Source: JAQBFJ01 sp032123435 (lineage in GTDB: Bacteria > Verrucomicrobiota > Kiritimatiellia > UBA8416 > JAQBFJ01). From it: 7,887 nt of DNA. This document shows positions 1 to 5,190 of this stretch, one piece after another. The stretch lies in NCBI GenBank assembly GCA_032123435.1, contig JAQBFJ010000085.1:1-7887 (forward strand). Reading direction: 5' to 3'. The notes below the pieces were generated by a model, which made no database searches, was not told the origin of the DNA, and saw only the letters and a list, made by a program, of their open reading frames with translations. Position numbers and translations under genes: made by a program. Positions within the stretch are counted from its first letter, which is position 1. Each line of letters opens with the position of its first letter.

Positions 1-1
1 C

Positions 2-21
2 CTAGCGTCAGTTTCCTAGTT
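2..21 (+). repeat. Left terminal inverted repeat of the IS
   Basis: CTAGCGTCAGTTTCCTAGTT matches the reverse complement of 2118-2137 at 19 of 20 positions, differing only at the sixth base (G against T). The match stops sharply on the inner side. This is the expected transposase-binding end. Confidence 0.9.
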
Positions 22-133
22 ATCCCGCCAAATGATTATATTTTCCCCTGTCTGAGGAGTGCTGACAGATAATTTCTTCTTTAAAATCAAAGGGTTGTTA
101 ATACTCGGTTCAATGTTTGGTTTTTCCTGAATA

Positions 134-146
134 TGTATACACTGAT
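134..146 (+). repeat. Internal IS motif TGTATACACTGAT, copy 1
   Basis: A 13-base motif identical to 280-292 and present in inverted orientation (12 bases) at 2027-2038. Its core TGTATACA is itself an 8-bp palindrome. It lies in the untranslated left part of the IS, about 110 bases inside the terminal repeat. A subterminal transposase site or an autoregulatory operator is possible; no such function has been shown for this element. Confidence 0.7.
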
Positions 147-260
147 TAATAGCCCTTCGTCTCTCCACTCGATCAAAGAATTCCCATCCCTGGAACAACA
201 TGAGCGTCCAATAGTAAAATACATACGATTCGTTACGTCGATAAGTTTTCAAAATTCTTC

Positions 261-287
261 TTGACAAAGTGTGCCCATTTGTATACA
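261..287 (+). promoter_or_regulatory. Candidate sigma70 promoter of the transposase
   Basis: A consensus -35 TTGACA (261-266) is followed by TATACA (282-287) with a short 15-base spacer. Transcription would begin close to the ATG at 296, so the message would be almost leaderless. That agrees with the lack of a Shine-Dalgarno sequence before that ATG. The short spacer suggests a weak promoter, common for transposases. Confidence 0.45.
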
Positions 288-292
288 CTGAT
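280..292 (+). repeat. Internal IS motif TGTATACACTGAT, copy 2, over the transposase -10 region
   Basis: Identical to 134-146. It contains TATACA (282-287), the best -10 candidate for the transposase, and ends three bases before the ATG at 296. A protein bound here would therefore also cover the promoter and start. Confidence 0.7.
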
Positions 293-295
293 ATC

Positions 296-1996
296 ATGGC
301 TACCATACAGAAGAAAGTCTCGCGTGGACATACGTACTGGCAAATTGTCGAATCTCGTCGGGTCAATGGGAAACCGCGGCCCATCGTGCTCATGCATCTG
401 GGAACAGCAGACGGATTGCTCAGGCGCCTTCAAAAAGCAGACGGCAGGCCTGTCAAAGCTAGGGTCTTTCAATTCGGCCCCCTGGCGGCATTGTGGAATA
501 TCGCAGCAGAACTGGACGTTGTCGGTATCATCGATCGCCATACGTACAAGCGTGATCAGGGCTTATCCTGTGGCCAGTACATGCTCCTGGCTGCACTGAA
601 CCGCTGCGTGGCTTCCACAAGTAAATCTTCTCTCTACGACTGGTATCGCAAAACGGTTCTGCATCGGCTTCTTCCGACATCCAAAGGTTCATTGACCAGT
701 CAGCGATTTTGGGACCACATGGAGTATCTGGATGAAGAGACCATCGCCAAGATTGAAGAACAATTCACCCGCCGATTGGTTGAACACTTCAACGTCGATC
801 TAAAGACACTGCTGTTTGATGCTACGAATTTCGACACCTTCATCGATACCCAAACCTTATCGGTGCTGGCACAGCGAGGCCATGCGAAAAGCAAGCGGAA
901 AGATCTGCGAATTATTGGCCTTGCACTTCTTGTCAGCACGGATTTTCATGTGCCTTTGCTCTCCCATGTTTATCCCGGAAACCAAAACGATGCGGCCATG
1001 TTCGCAACGGTTGCCGAAAACCTTGTTGCCCGCTATCGTCAATTTGCCAAGCAGTGTGAGCATGTCACGCTCGTCTTTGATGGCGGAAACACCTCGAAGG
1101 AAAACATGCAGGAAATCGACAACAGTGAGTACCACTTTATCACCTCCTTGACGGTAACCTATCATAAGGATCTTCTGGACGTCCCTTTGCAAAAGTTTCA
1201 ATCGTTTTCCGATCCCCGCCTTAAGGGGACCTCCGCTTACCGGACAGAAAAGGAAGTTTGGGACCAGAAGCGTTCGGTCGTAGTCACTCGGAGCGAGAAG
1301 CTTCTGGCCGGCCAAATTGCCGGAATCAAGACCGCATTACGAAAAAAACGTGTTGCCCTCCAAGAACTGCGTACAAAACTTCGTCGTAGTCAACAGCCAA
1401 AAGCCCGAGGCAAGGGATACACCCGGGAGTCTCTGAAGAAGCATCTTGAGTCGATCACCTCAGGACAATATGTTTCCGAGATTCTCAAAACAGAAATCAT
1501 CGAGTCCGATGGAAGGCTGGATTTTCTCTTCTGGACGGATGCCGCCGCATTTGAAAGACTCAAGCGTTCCCGACTCGGCAAGCGCATTTTGTGCACCAAC
1601 AATCACAAATGGAGCACGGAAGAAATCATCCTTGGCAGTCGGGCACAACACCATGTTGAGGATGCGTTCAAGCAAATGAAAAATCCCCATTGGGTCAGCT
1701 TTTCCCCTGCGTTCCACTGGACCGACCCAAAACTGCGTGTGCACGCCTTCTACTGTGTCTTGGCTCTGATGCTCTCTTCCCTTCTTCAACGCAAAGCCGC
1801 CCACGCAGGGATCCGTCTTTCGATACCTTCTCTGTATGAACAGCTTTTTGAAGTAACGGAGATCCTCAACCTCTATCCACCCGAGTCCAAATCGGGACGG
1901 GGCCGCCTGAGGGCCCAATACGTCCCATCCCAACGAACCCCCCTGCAAGAGAAGCTCTGCAGGATCCTTGCTATTGACAGACTCGCACATCCCTGA
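296..1996 (+). CDS. IS1634-like DDE transposase
   Basis: A 566-residue transposase that would cut and join the ends of this IS through an RNase H-like DDE active site. The N-terminal part (ATIQKKVSRGHTYWQIVESR) is the strand-rich start typical of the IS1634 group. Proposed catalytic residues are D175 in LLFDATNFD, D262 in LVFDGGN and E455 in HHVEDAFKQMK, where the glutamate is followed seven residues later by lysine as in IS4-type proteins. A long insertion separates the second D from the E. The C-terminal segment with H-W-T-D-P-K-L-R-V-H-A-F and the following hydrophobic stretch is also typical of the family. The frame is open upstream to a GTG at 269, but that start would lie inside the promoter, so the ATG at 296 is preferred. 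No stop or frameshift is seen. Confidence 0.92.
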   Translation: MATIQKKVSRGHTYWQIVESRRVNGKPRPIVLMHLGTADGLLRRLQKADGRPVKARVFQFGPLAALWNIAAELDVVGIIDRHTYKRDQGLSCGQYMLLAALNRCVASTSKSSLYDWYRKTVLHRLLPTSKGSLTSQRFWDHMEYLDEETIAKIEEQFTRRLVEHFNVDLKTLLFDATNFDTFIDTQTLSVLAQRGHAKSKRKDLRIIGLALLVSTDFHVPLLSHVYPGNQNDAAMFATVAENLVARYRQFAKQCEHVTLVFDGGNTSKENMQEIDNSEYHFITSLTVTYHKDLLDVPLQKFQSFSDPRLKGTSAYRTEKEVWDQKRSVVVTRSEKLLAGQIAGIKTALRKKRVALQELRTKLRRSQQPKARGKGYTRESLKKHLESITSGQYVSEILKTEIIESDGRLDFLFWTDAAAFERLKRSRLGKRILCTNNHKWSTEEIILGSRAQHHVEDAFKQMKNPHWVSFSPAFHWTDPKLRVHAFYCVLALMLSSLLQRKAAHAGIRLSIPSLYEQLFEVTEILNLYPPESKSGRGRLRAQYVPSQRTPLQEKLCRILAIDRLAHP

Positions 1997-2026
1997 GATA
2001 TCCTATCCCTTCACTGTTTTTCGCCG

Positions 2027-2038
2027 TCAGTGTATACA
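2027..2038 (-). repeat. Internal IS motif, inverted copy 3
   Basis: Reads TCAGTGTATACA on the plus strand, the exact reverse complement of TGTATACACTGA at the two left copies. It sits 31 bases after the transposase stop, so both halves of the IS carry the motif inside the terminal repeats, in opposite orientation. Confidence 0.7.
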
Positions 2039-2117
2039 CAGAACAAACCGGCCTTTCTTCCATTTTCTTTCGAAAAACCGGGGCGTTACAATGAAAATGC
2101 CTCTCAGATAGTGCTCC

Positions 2118-2137
2118 AACTAGGAAACTGAAGCTAG
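2118..2137 (-). repeat. Right terminal inverted repeat of the IS
   Basis: AACTAGGAAACTGAAGCTAG is the partner of positions 2-21. It marks the right boundary of the element and the return to host DNA. Confidence 0.9.
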
Positions 2138-2385
2138 AAGGGTATCAATCCAGATCATGAGCATATGTTGAAGCGGTGAGGCCGGACCCGGCGTTGAAAA
2201 GAACTGTAATGTATGTACTTTTTCCAGATTGAAGATATTGTCAAACAGGGGCAGTTTTCGACCCAGATTTGCTGCCCCGCATGAAGTATCTAGCTCCTTT
2301 TGCCACTCGGGGCCTTTTGGTATGATCTTTTGCAGGAATTGACTTGACGTGTCTTTGTTTGTGTTATGTACTTAATCTTTCTGCT
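2138..2385. other. Gene-free stretch right of the IS
   Basis: No credible coding frame on either strand. It contains one dispersed repeat copy (2216-2256) and a small GCCGG/CCGGC inverted repeat near 2181. TTGACG (2344-2349) followed by TATGTA or TACTTA near 2365-2374 could be a weak promoter for the downstream gene, but no spacing is convincing. Confidence 0.5.
2216..2256 (+). repeat. Dispersed repeat R1, copy 1
   Basis: Starts with TACTTTTTCCAGA and matches 4113-4154 at roughly 36 of 43 aligned positions with one gap. The shared blocks are TACTTTTTCCAGA, TGAAGAT, TTG, CAAACA and CAGTT. Neither copy is in a recognisable gene. It is a diverged intergenic repeat of unknown nature. Confidence 0.6.
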
Positions 2386-2424
2386 GATCTATCCGGTCTC
2401 CCTATGAACCCACAGATCAGGGAG
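2386..2424 (+). promoter_or_regulatory. Leader element with two alternative stems, one covering a ribosome-binding site
   Basis: CTCCCT (2398-2403) is perfectly complementary to AGGGAG (2419-2424), which is a good Shine-Dalgarno sequence four bases before the ATG at 2429. A second pair, GATCT (2386-2390) with AGATC (2414-2418), interleaves with the first. The two stems must therefore either exclude each other or form a knot. This is the layout of a translational switch, but the stems are only five to six base pairs and could be chance. Confidence 0.35.
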
Positions 2425-2428
2425 CATT

Positions 2429-2464
2429 ATGTTCAGGCGAAGCCTTATGGGGGATAGATTATGA
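2429..2464 (+). CDS. Possible leader peptide 1 (11 aa)
   Basis: ATG at 2429 lies four bases after AGGGAG and encodes MFRRSLMGDRL, ending at TGA (2462-2464). Its last bases overlap the ATG of the next mini-ORF as ATGA, an arrangement typical of translational coupling. The peptide has no recognised homolog. The case rests on the ribosome-binding site and the overlap. Confidence 0.28.
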   Translation: MFRRSLMGDRL

Positions 2465-2514
2465 ATTTTGATCAGAACACCACCCTCCCTAAGGTTCTGG
2501 TGACTCTAAGGTAA
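2461..2514 (+). CDS. Possible leader peptide 2 (17 aa)
   Basis: ATG at 2461 overlaps the stop of the preceding mini-ORF and follows GGGGG (2449-2453) at seven bases. It encodes MNFDQNTTLPKVLVTLR and stops at 2514, only five bases before the ATG at 2520. AAGG within its last codons (2508-2511) is also the Shine-Dalgarno sequence of the next gene, so translation here would affect initiation there. It has no known family. Confidence 0.28.
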   Translation: MNFDQNTTLPKVLVTLR

Positions 2515-2519
2515 GATCG

Positions 2520-3002
2520 ATGTCTCTTCGGCTCTCGCACCTGCTTTCTCTCAGGTTCATTTCTATTATGGGTTTGGTATTCCCTCTTGTATTGTTATCG
2601 CAAAGTGCTTTTGCAGTGGATATAGGACTCATGTGGGGTGCGAATGATGATTCAGACCTCATGGGCTACCGGGTTTTCTCACGCGAACAAGGTGAGCGAT
2701 ATGATTACGGTCGAGCCGAATGGGAAGGATCTCATACGAGTTGCACGATTCATGAACTCGATGATGAGACCCAGTACTTCTTTGTGGTAAGAGCCTTTGA
2801 TGCTTCTGGCAACGAGAGTCGTAATTCCAACCAGGTAGGATTCCCGGCTGCACTTACAGGCTCATGCGGAGGAAGCGCAGAAGCGTCCATTTCCGCTACG
2901 CACACATTGGAGAAGACATCCGATTTAACCGACCATCTTGCCTACTTCCTTCTTCCGTTGGGTACGATCTTAGCAGTGGGCATCTGGCGTAGGATGAAGT
3001 AG
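2520..3002 (+). CDS. Small secreted fibronectin type III protein with C-terminal membrane tail
   Basis: A 160-residue exported protein of unknown role. Residues 1-32 form a Sec signal peptide (hydrophobic core, A-F-A just before V33). A single fibronectin type III domain fills most of the mature part (about 35-107), with the family's usual landmarks: L-M-W early, S-D-L-M-G-Y-R-V-F, the Y-F-F-V-V-R-A-F-D strand and A-S-G-N-E-S-x-x-S-N. A serine-rich linker with one cysteine follows, then a hydrophobic segment ending in RRMK (about 139-160). That tail aligns without gaps to the end of the metalloprotease at 5858-7756 and is a likely sorting or anchoring signal. A Shine-Dalgarno-like AAGG lies eight bases before the ATG at 2520. 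An internal ATG at 2568 would leave a shorter but still plausible signal peptide. Fibronectin domains of this kind usually mediate binding at the cell surface. Confidence 0.82.
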   Translation: MSLRLSHLLSLRFISIMGLVFPLVLLSQSAFAVDIGLMWGANDDSDLMGYRVFSREQGERYDYGRAEWEGSHTSCTIHELDDETQYFFVVRAFDASGNESRNSNQVGFPAALTGSCGGSAEASISATHTLEKTSDLTDHLAYFLLPLGTILAVGIWRRMK

Positions 3003-3029
3003 GAATCCAACCCGATTTGATAGATTGAA

Positions 3030-3064
3030 GGGGCGGTTCCCGACTTGGGTGCCACCCCTTTTTT
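3030..3064 (+). terminator. Rho-independent terminator after the fibronectin-domain gene
   Basis: GGGGCGG (3030-3036) pairs with CCACCCC (3052-3058) with one C-A mismatch. CCC and GGG extend the stem inside, and six T follow at once (3059-3064). It lies 28 bases past the stop at 3002. Confidence 0.85.
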
Positions 3065-3144
3065 GTGTATGGGTGGTGAATACCAGAAATTACACATATC
3101 CCAGCACTTCTACGATTAAAGCTCCAAGACCCCTCCTCTGACGA

Positions 3145-3360
3145 TAGCCGTTGCATATGACGAACGGGAGGCTACCCCTCAGGATTGCATATATCCACAC
3201 GAACGTGCGCCTCGAGCGCATTTCGGAGGCAGCAATGTCTCCTTCATGTGTGTAACTGCACAGGAGATGAGGGAGGGCCCCTCGGAGCCGCCTTGCAGGA
3301 GAAGGCTCCAAACCACCTTAAGCCGCTCTGTTCTGAGGGACAGGGTGGTGAGCGTTAAGG
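3145..3360. other. Hairpin-rich gene-free segment, possible structured RNA
   Basis: Five separate inverted repeats follow one another. CCGTT/AACGG (3148-3152, 3163-3167) has an outer TAG/CTA. The hairpin of repeat R3 lies at 3200-3225. GAGGG/CCCTC spans 3269-3283. GGAGCC/GGCTCC spans 3284-3309. CCTTAA-gc-CGCTC pairs with GAGCG-TTAAGG (3316-3360), giving 11 base pairs with a two-base bulge and an inner TGT/ACA. The last three are nearly back to back. No promoter or T-run fixes an orientation, and no known RNA family is recognised. A frame of 69 codons at 3246-3455 has no family and no good ribosome-binding site. Confidence 0.35.
3188..3225 (+). repeat. Dispersed motif R3, copy A, with hairpin
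   Basis: CATATATCCACACGAACG here corresponds to CATATCCACACGGAACG at 4049 and CATATCCACACGA at 5288, with two extra bases. It is preceded by CCTCAGGATT, similar to CCTGAGAATC at copy B. A hairpin begins inside the motif: CGAA, then TGCGC, loop CTCGA, GCGCA, then TTCG, with a small internal loop. Confidence 0.55.
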
Positions 3361-3600
3361 AAAAGACACTGCAGATTTGGTTACTCCTGAAGTCATTCCA
3401 TTCAAGATCGAAGGAAACATTCCTTCCAAGATATCACTGCGACAGAGTAAAGTAGTTAATCTCGCTTGATAATCTTGTCATAGTCGTCTCATGCTCTCCG
3501 ACAATCATGCTGCTTGATTTGCATCCAGCGGACAACTGCTCTGTGTCTGCATTAGGAATGGCAGCTATGGAGGGTTGTTTTATGGTGGGACATCAACTGA
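3361..3600. other. Gene-free stretch
   Basis: No convincing gene or RNA. A 30-codon frame from ATG 3557 has AGGA directly adjoining the start, which is too close for a ribosome-binding site. Nothing else stands out. Confidence 0.4.
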
Positions 3601-3614
3601 GTTTGAATTCAAAC
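3601..3614. promoter_or_regulatory. Perfect 14-bp palindrome, possible operator
   Basis: GTTTGAATTCAAAC is its own reverse complement. It lies 12 bases upstream of the candidate -35 box at 3627, a position where an activator or repressor could act on the promoter of the acidic protein gene. No regulator family is assigned. Confidence 0.35.
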
Positions 3615-3626
3615 ACAAAGAATTGC

Positions 3627-3656
3627 TTTACAGAGAAGAGCTATTCTTGATAGAAA
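3627..3656 (+). promoter_or_regulatory. Candidate sigma70 promoter of the acidic protein gene
   Basis: TTTACA (3627-3632) and TAGAAA (3651-3656) are separated by 18 bases, giving a leader of about 45 bases before the ATG at 3709. Both boxes deviate from consensus. Confidence 0.35.
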
Positions 3657-3708
3657 GCTCCAACAGTCGGCATCTGAGTCTTTATTAATCTCAAAGAGGG
3701 AGAGCGGC

Positions 3709-3930
3709 ATGAAACATTTTGCATTGGTGATGGGGGTCCTTTTTCTTTTGCTCTTCGCTTCGAACGGCTATTGCAGTGGTGAGGAAGCAACTCAGAAAGT
3801 GACTGAACAAGCTGTCGAAGAGGGGAAAGCAGAAGTGAAGGAAGCTTTAGAAGCGCAAGAACAGGCGAAGGACAGTGCTGAAGCAGAAGAAGAGGAGACT
3901 GAAGAAGCTGCAGAGGAGGAAGCGGAGTAA
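3709..3930 (+). CDS. Small exported, glutamate-rich acidic protein
   Basis: A 73-residue protein of unknown function. Residues 1-22 are a clear signal peptide (MKHFALVMGVLFLLLF), with cleavage probably near Y21-S23. There is a cysteine at 22 but no proper lipobox, so a lipoprotein is unlikely. The mature part of about 50 residues holds 20 Glu and 1 Asp against 4 Lys, with Ala and Gln making up much of the rest. It should be strongly negative, either disordered or a single long helix. The last 18 residues are almost only E and A. The ribosome-binding site GAGGGAGA sits just before the ATG, and a terminator follows, so the gene stands alone. Binding of metal ions or of a basic partner in the periplasm is possible, but no family is recognised. 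The coding strand is a long purine-rich run. Confidence 0.72.
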   Translation: MKHFALVMGVLFLLLFASNGYCSGEEATQKVTEQAVEEGKAEVKEALEAQEQAKDSAEAEEEETEEAAEEEAE

Positions 3931-3961
3931 CAAGCACATCCAATCCGCTCATTTCACACAC

Positions 3962-3980
3962 ACGGACTGTATCCGTTTTT
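3962..3980 (+). terminator. Rho-independent terminator after the acidic protein gene
   Basis: ACGGA (3962-3966) pairs with TCCGT (3972-3976) around loop CTGTA, and the run of T continues to 3980. A second TCCG followed by five T lies just beyond (about 3990-3997) and could pair with the same left arm as a backup. It lies 31 bases past the stop. Confidence 0.65.
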
Positions 3981-4048
3981 CGGGTATGGTCCGTTTTTCT
4001 ACCTCTCGGAAACAACCCAGGGCACGATTGGCGAGTCCTGAGAATCAA

Positions 4049-4099
4049 CATATCCACACGGAACGAAGCCGCTACGCGAAAGCGGAGCGGCTTCGTTCC
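4049..4099 (+). repeat. Dispersed motif R3, copy B, with strong hairpin
   Basis: CATATCCACACGGAACG (4049-4065) matches copies A and C. A perfect 14-bp stem starts at the end of the motif: GGAACGAAGCCGCT (4060-4073) with AGCGGCTTCGTTCC (4086-4099) around a 12-base loop. No T-run follows directly, so it is not a standard terminator. It resembles the palindromic units of REP-type intergenic repeats. Confidence 0.65.
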
Positions 4100-4112
4100 T
4101 GCTCGATATATT

Positions 4113-4154
4113 TACTTTTTCCAGACTGAAGATGTTGAGCAAACACTGACAGTT
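4113..4154 (+). repeat. Dispersed repeat R1, copy 2
   Basis: Diverged copy of 2216-2256, with blocks TACTTTTTCCAGA, TGAAGAT, TTG, CAAACA and CAGTT. Repeat R2 follows within seven bases, so the two may be parts of one larger element here. AGACTGAAGA also recurs at 5561-5570, too short to call a third copy. Confidence 0.6.
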
Positions 4155-4160
4155 ATTGGC

Positions 4161-4188
4161 AAGGTACCCCGGACCCCATATGTTGTGG
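4161..4188 (+). repeat. Dispersed repeat R2, copy 1
   Basis: The blocks AAG, CCCC, ACCCCA and TATGTTGTGG are shared in order with 5191-5217, apart from a two-base and a one-base indel. This copy overlaps the last codons of the minus-strand ORF at 4153-4356. Confidence 0.6.
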
Positions 4189-4286
4189 CTTAGCCATCGA
4201 GCCTTTGACCATCTTCCAACTTCTTTGCCTGCCTATCAAACGTTTGGAGGCTTCGTAAAACGCTACACTAGATTCCATAATAGTTC

Positions 4287-4315
4287 TTGACAGCATTAAG
4301 AACCGTGTATTAACA
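4287..4315 (+). promoter_or_regulatory. Candidate sigma70 promoter for the SnoaL-like gene
   Basis: Consensus TTGACA (4287-4292), a 17-base spacer and TTAACA (4310-4315). Transcription from here would give a leader of about 230 bases that includes all four hairpins at 4427-4533. The site lies inside the opposing FlhD-like frame, another hint that this frame is no longer in use. Confidence 0.38.
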
Positions 4316-4426
4316 TCAAAAATGGTACCTCTCACCTTGCTCGAATGCATCGTCATAACAGCCTTGACGCATATCTAGCAAACTCCGCTGAATCATCAAT
4401 CTGATTCCATCCGTGAAGCAGCAGAA

Positions 4427-4533
4427 CGATCACCCCTTCGGGGTGAGCGATGAAATGGGATCCAACGGTTCGCTTGTGCGAACCGGGAGGCGTGCAGGCC
4501 CCGCACGTTAATCAACGGCCGCTTCGTTGCGGC
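4427..4533 (+). promoter_or_regulatory. Highly structured 5' leader with four consecutive hairpins
   Basis: Four stems occur in 107 bases. CGATCACCCC/GGGGTGAGCG (4427-4449) has nine of ten pairs and a three-base loop. CGGTTCGC/GCGAACCG (4466-4485) has eight pairs and loop TTGT. CGTGC/GCACG (4491-4507) follows. GCCGC/GCGGC (4518-4533) has loop TTCGTT. The Shine-Dalgarno sequence comes nine bases later. Apart from the 16-base gap after the first stem, the spacers are short and the segment is more GC-rich than its surroundings. No T-run follows any stem, so these are not simple terminators. I recognise no known riboswitch core. A cis-regulatory RNA or a small stable RNA are both possible. Confidence 0.5.
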
Positions 4534-4541
4534 ACAACAGG

Positions 4542-4549
4542 AAGGAGGT
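4542..4549 (+). promoter_or_regulatory. Strong ribosome-binding site of the SnoaL-like gene
   Basis: AAGGAGGT lies five bases before the ATG at 4555 and matches the 16S anti-Shine-Dalgarno complement fully. It fixes the start codon. Confidence 0.85.
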
Positions 4550-4554
4550 AGATC

Positions 4555-5016
4555 ATGTCCTACAATGCACGAGGGTTTCTTGGATGGATGGTTGTGTTGG
4601 CTTTGCTTGTGTCCACACCCGCACTGGCCGGCGACGTCGATGACCTCAAGGCGGCTTTTGAGAAAGGGGTGAAGGCGTACAACAGCAAGGATGAAGCCTT
4701 CTTTGCGATGGTGCACGACCAGGGCGTTGTTTTCAGTCCTTCCGTACCGTTTGCCGCTAACGGAAAAGCGGCATACGAGCAATACACGAAGGGCGTGTGG
4801 GCCGCCATGGACAACTCGACATTCACTGCGGTCAATGCACAGTTCCGGGTGATAGGCAGCACGGGTCTTGCCTGGGGACATTACGCCATCGCGCTGAAGC
4901 CGAAGGACGGAGGAAGCAGATCCATCTTTGGACGATACACCGTCGTCTATGCCAAGTCCAGCGGGAAGTGGCTCGCTGTGGCTGCGCACTACTCGGCGCT
5001 TCCGTCGGGCAATTGA
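4555..5016 (+). CDS. Secreted SnoaL/NTF2-like domain protein (DUF4440-type)
   Basis: A 153-residue exported protein. Residues 1-25 are a signal peptide with cleavage after T-P-A-L-A, leaving G26. The mature part is one NTF2/SnoaL-like cone-shaped domain: a first helix (D-L-K-A-A-F-E-K-G-V-K-A-Y-N-S-K-D), then F-F-A-M-V-H-D-Q-G-V-V-F-S-P and N-G-K-A-A-Y-E-Q-Y, and finally strands A-W-G-H-Y-A-I-A-L, G-R-Y-T-V-V-Y-A and W-L-A-V-A-A-H-Y-S. This order and length fit DUF4440/SnoaL_3 proteins, which include small enzymes and ligand-binding proteins, so no reaction can be named. The start is set by AAGGAGGT five bases upstream. A four-hairpin leader precedes the gene and a strong terminator closes it, so it is transcribed alone. 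By eye its base composition is more GC-rich than the neighbouring genes. Confidence 0.85.
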   Translation: MSYNARGFLGWMVVLALLVSTPALAGDVDDLKAAFEKGVKAYNSKDEAFFAMVHDQGVVFSPSVPFAANGKAAYEQYTKGVWAAMDNSTFTAVNAQFRVIGSTGLAWGHYAIALKPKDGGSRSIFGRYTVVYAKSSGKWLAVAAHYSALPSGN

Positions 5017-5144
5017 AGTATCGAGTTGACATGCGCCGCCTGCCCGCTCTCCACCAATCCTGACAACCTGGCATGCCCGTAGCGTGCCTATCTGAACCAG
5101 CGGCGAACGTATAGTCCAATGCGCTTGAAGTCCGCGCATTACAG

Positions 5145-5175
5145 GGGCCATATCCATTACGGATGTGGCCCTTTT
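5145..5175 (+). terminator. Rho-independent terminator after the SnoaL-like gene
   Basis: GGGCCATATCC (5145-5155) pairs with GGATGTGGCCC (5161-5171) over 11 positions with one G-T wobble, loop ATTAC, then TTTT. It lies about 130 bases past the stop, leaving a longer 3' tail than the other terminators. Confidence 0.88.
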
Positions 5176-5190
5176 CACTGGCTTTCGATG

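Larger units (their letters stand above)
1..2137 (+). mobile_element. IS1634-like insertion sequence (IS4 superfamily), apparently complete
   Basis: A single transposase gene lies between 20-bp terminal inverted repeats (2-21 and 2118-2137, 19 of 20 matching), giving an element of about 2.14 kb, a usual size for IS1634-type elements. The transposase frame is open throughout, so the copy could be active. About 270 bp of AT-rich leader precede the gene and about 120 bp follow it. The left tip is at the window edge, so neither the exact outer boundary nor a target-site duplication can be read. The sequence directly outside the right end begins AAGGGTATC, and a direct copy of its first bases would be expected left of the window. 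No passenger gene is present. Confidence 0.88.
4153..4356 (-). pseudogene. FlhD-like N-terminal fragment, probably truncated
   Basis: A 67-residue minus-strand frame. Its start, M-H-S-S followed by T-I-F-D-V-N-T-R-F-L-M-L-S-R, lines up residue by residue with the start of enterobacterial FlhD as remembered (M-H-T-S, then H-I-Y-D-I-N-L-S-Y-L-L-L-A-Q). There are about nine identities and many conservative changes over 30 positions. FlhD is the flagellar master regulator that acts with FlhC. Similarity ends near residue 30, and the protein is far shorter than FlhD (about 115). Another frame of the same strand reads LQTFDRQAKKLEDGQRLDG before a stop, which could mean a frameshift. The last dozen codons are repeat R2, as if a repeat had replaced the end of the gene. 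AAGG lies about six bases before the ATG. No FlhC partner is visible. It may instead be a small intact gene of unknown role. Confidence 0.38.

Noticed and set aside
1460..1990. A 176-codon minus-strand frame inside the transposase
   Set aside because: Antisense to the conserved catalytic C-terminus, with no recognisable family. Shadow of the transposase.
2326..2343. TTGGTATGATCTTTTGCAGG as a sigma54 promoter for the fibronectin gene
   Set aside because: The spacing is GG-N11-GC, one base longer than the strict N10, and the -24 box is TGGT. It would have paired neatly with the protease promoter but does not meet the rule.
3090..3106. ACACATATCCCAGCAC as a fourth R3 copy
   Set aside because: It matches only CATATCC, lacks CACACG, and no hairpin follows.
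3246..3455. A 69-codon plus-strand frame in the gene-free region
   Set aside because: No family and no convincing ribosome-binding site, and it runs through the hairpin cluster. Its composition looks non-coding.
5068..5084. TGGCATGCCCGTAGCG as a sigma54 promoter
   Set aside because: The GG-N10-GC spacing is right, but the -12 box is TAGC, and only a terminator lies downstream before a long gap.
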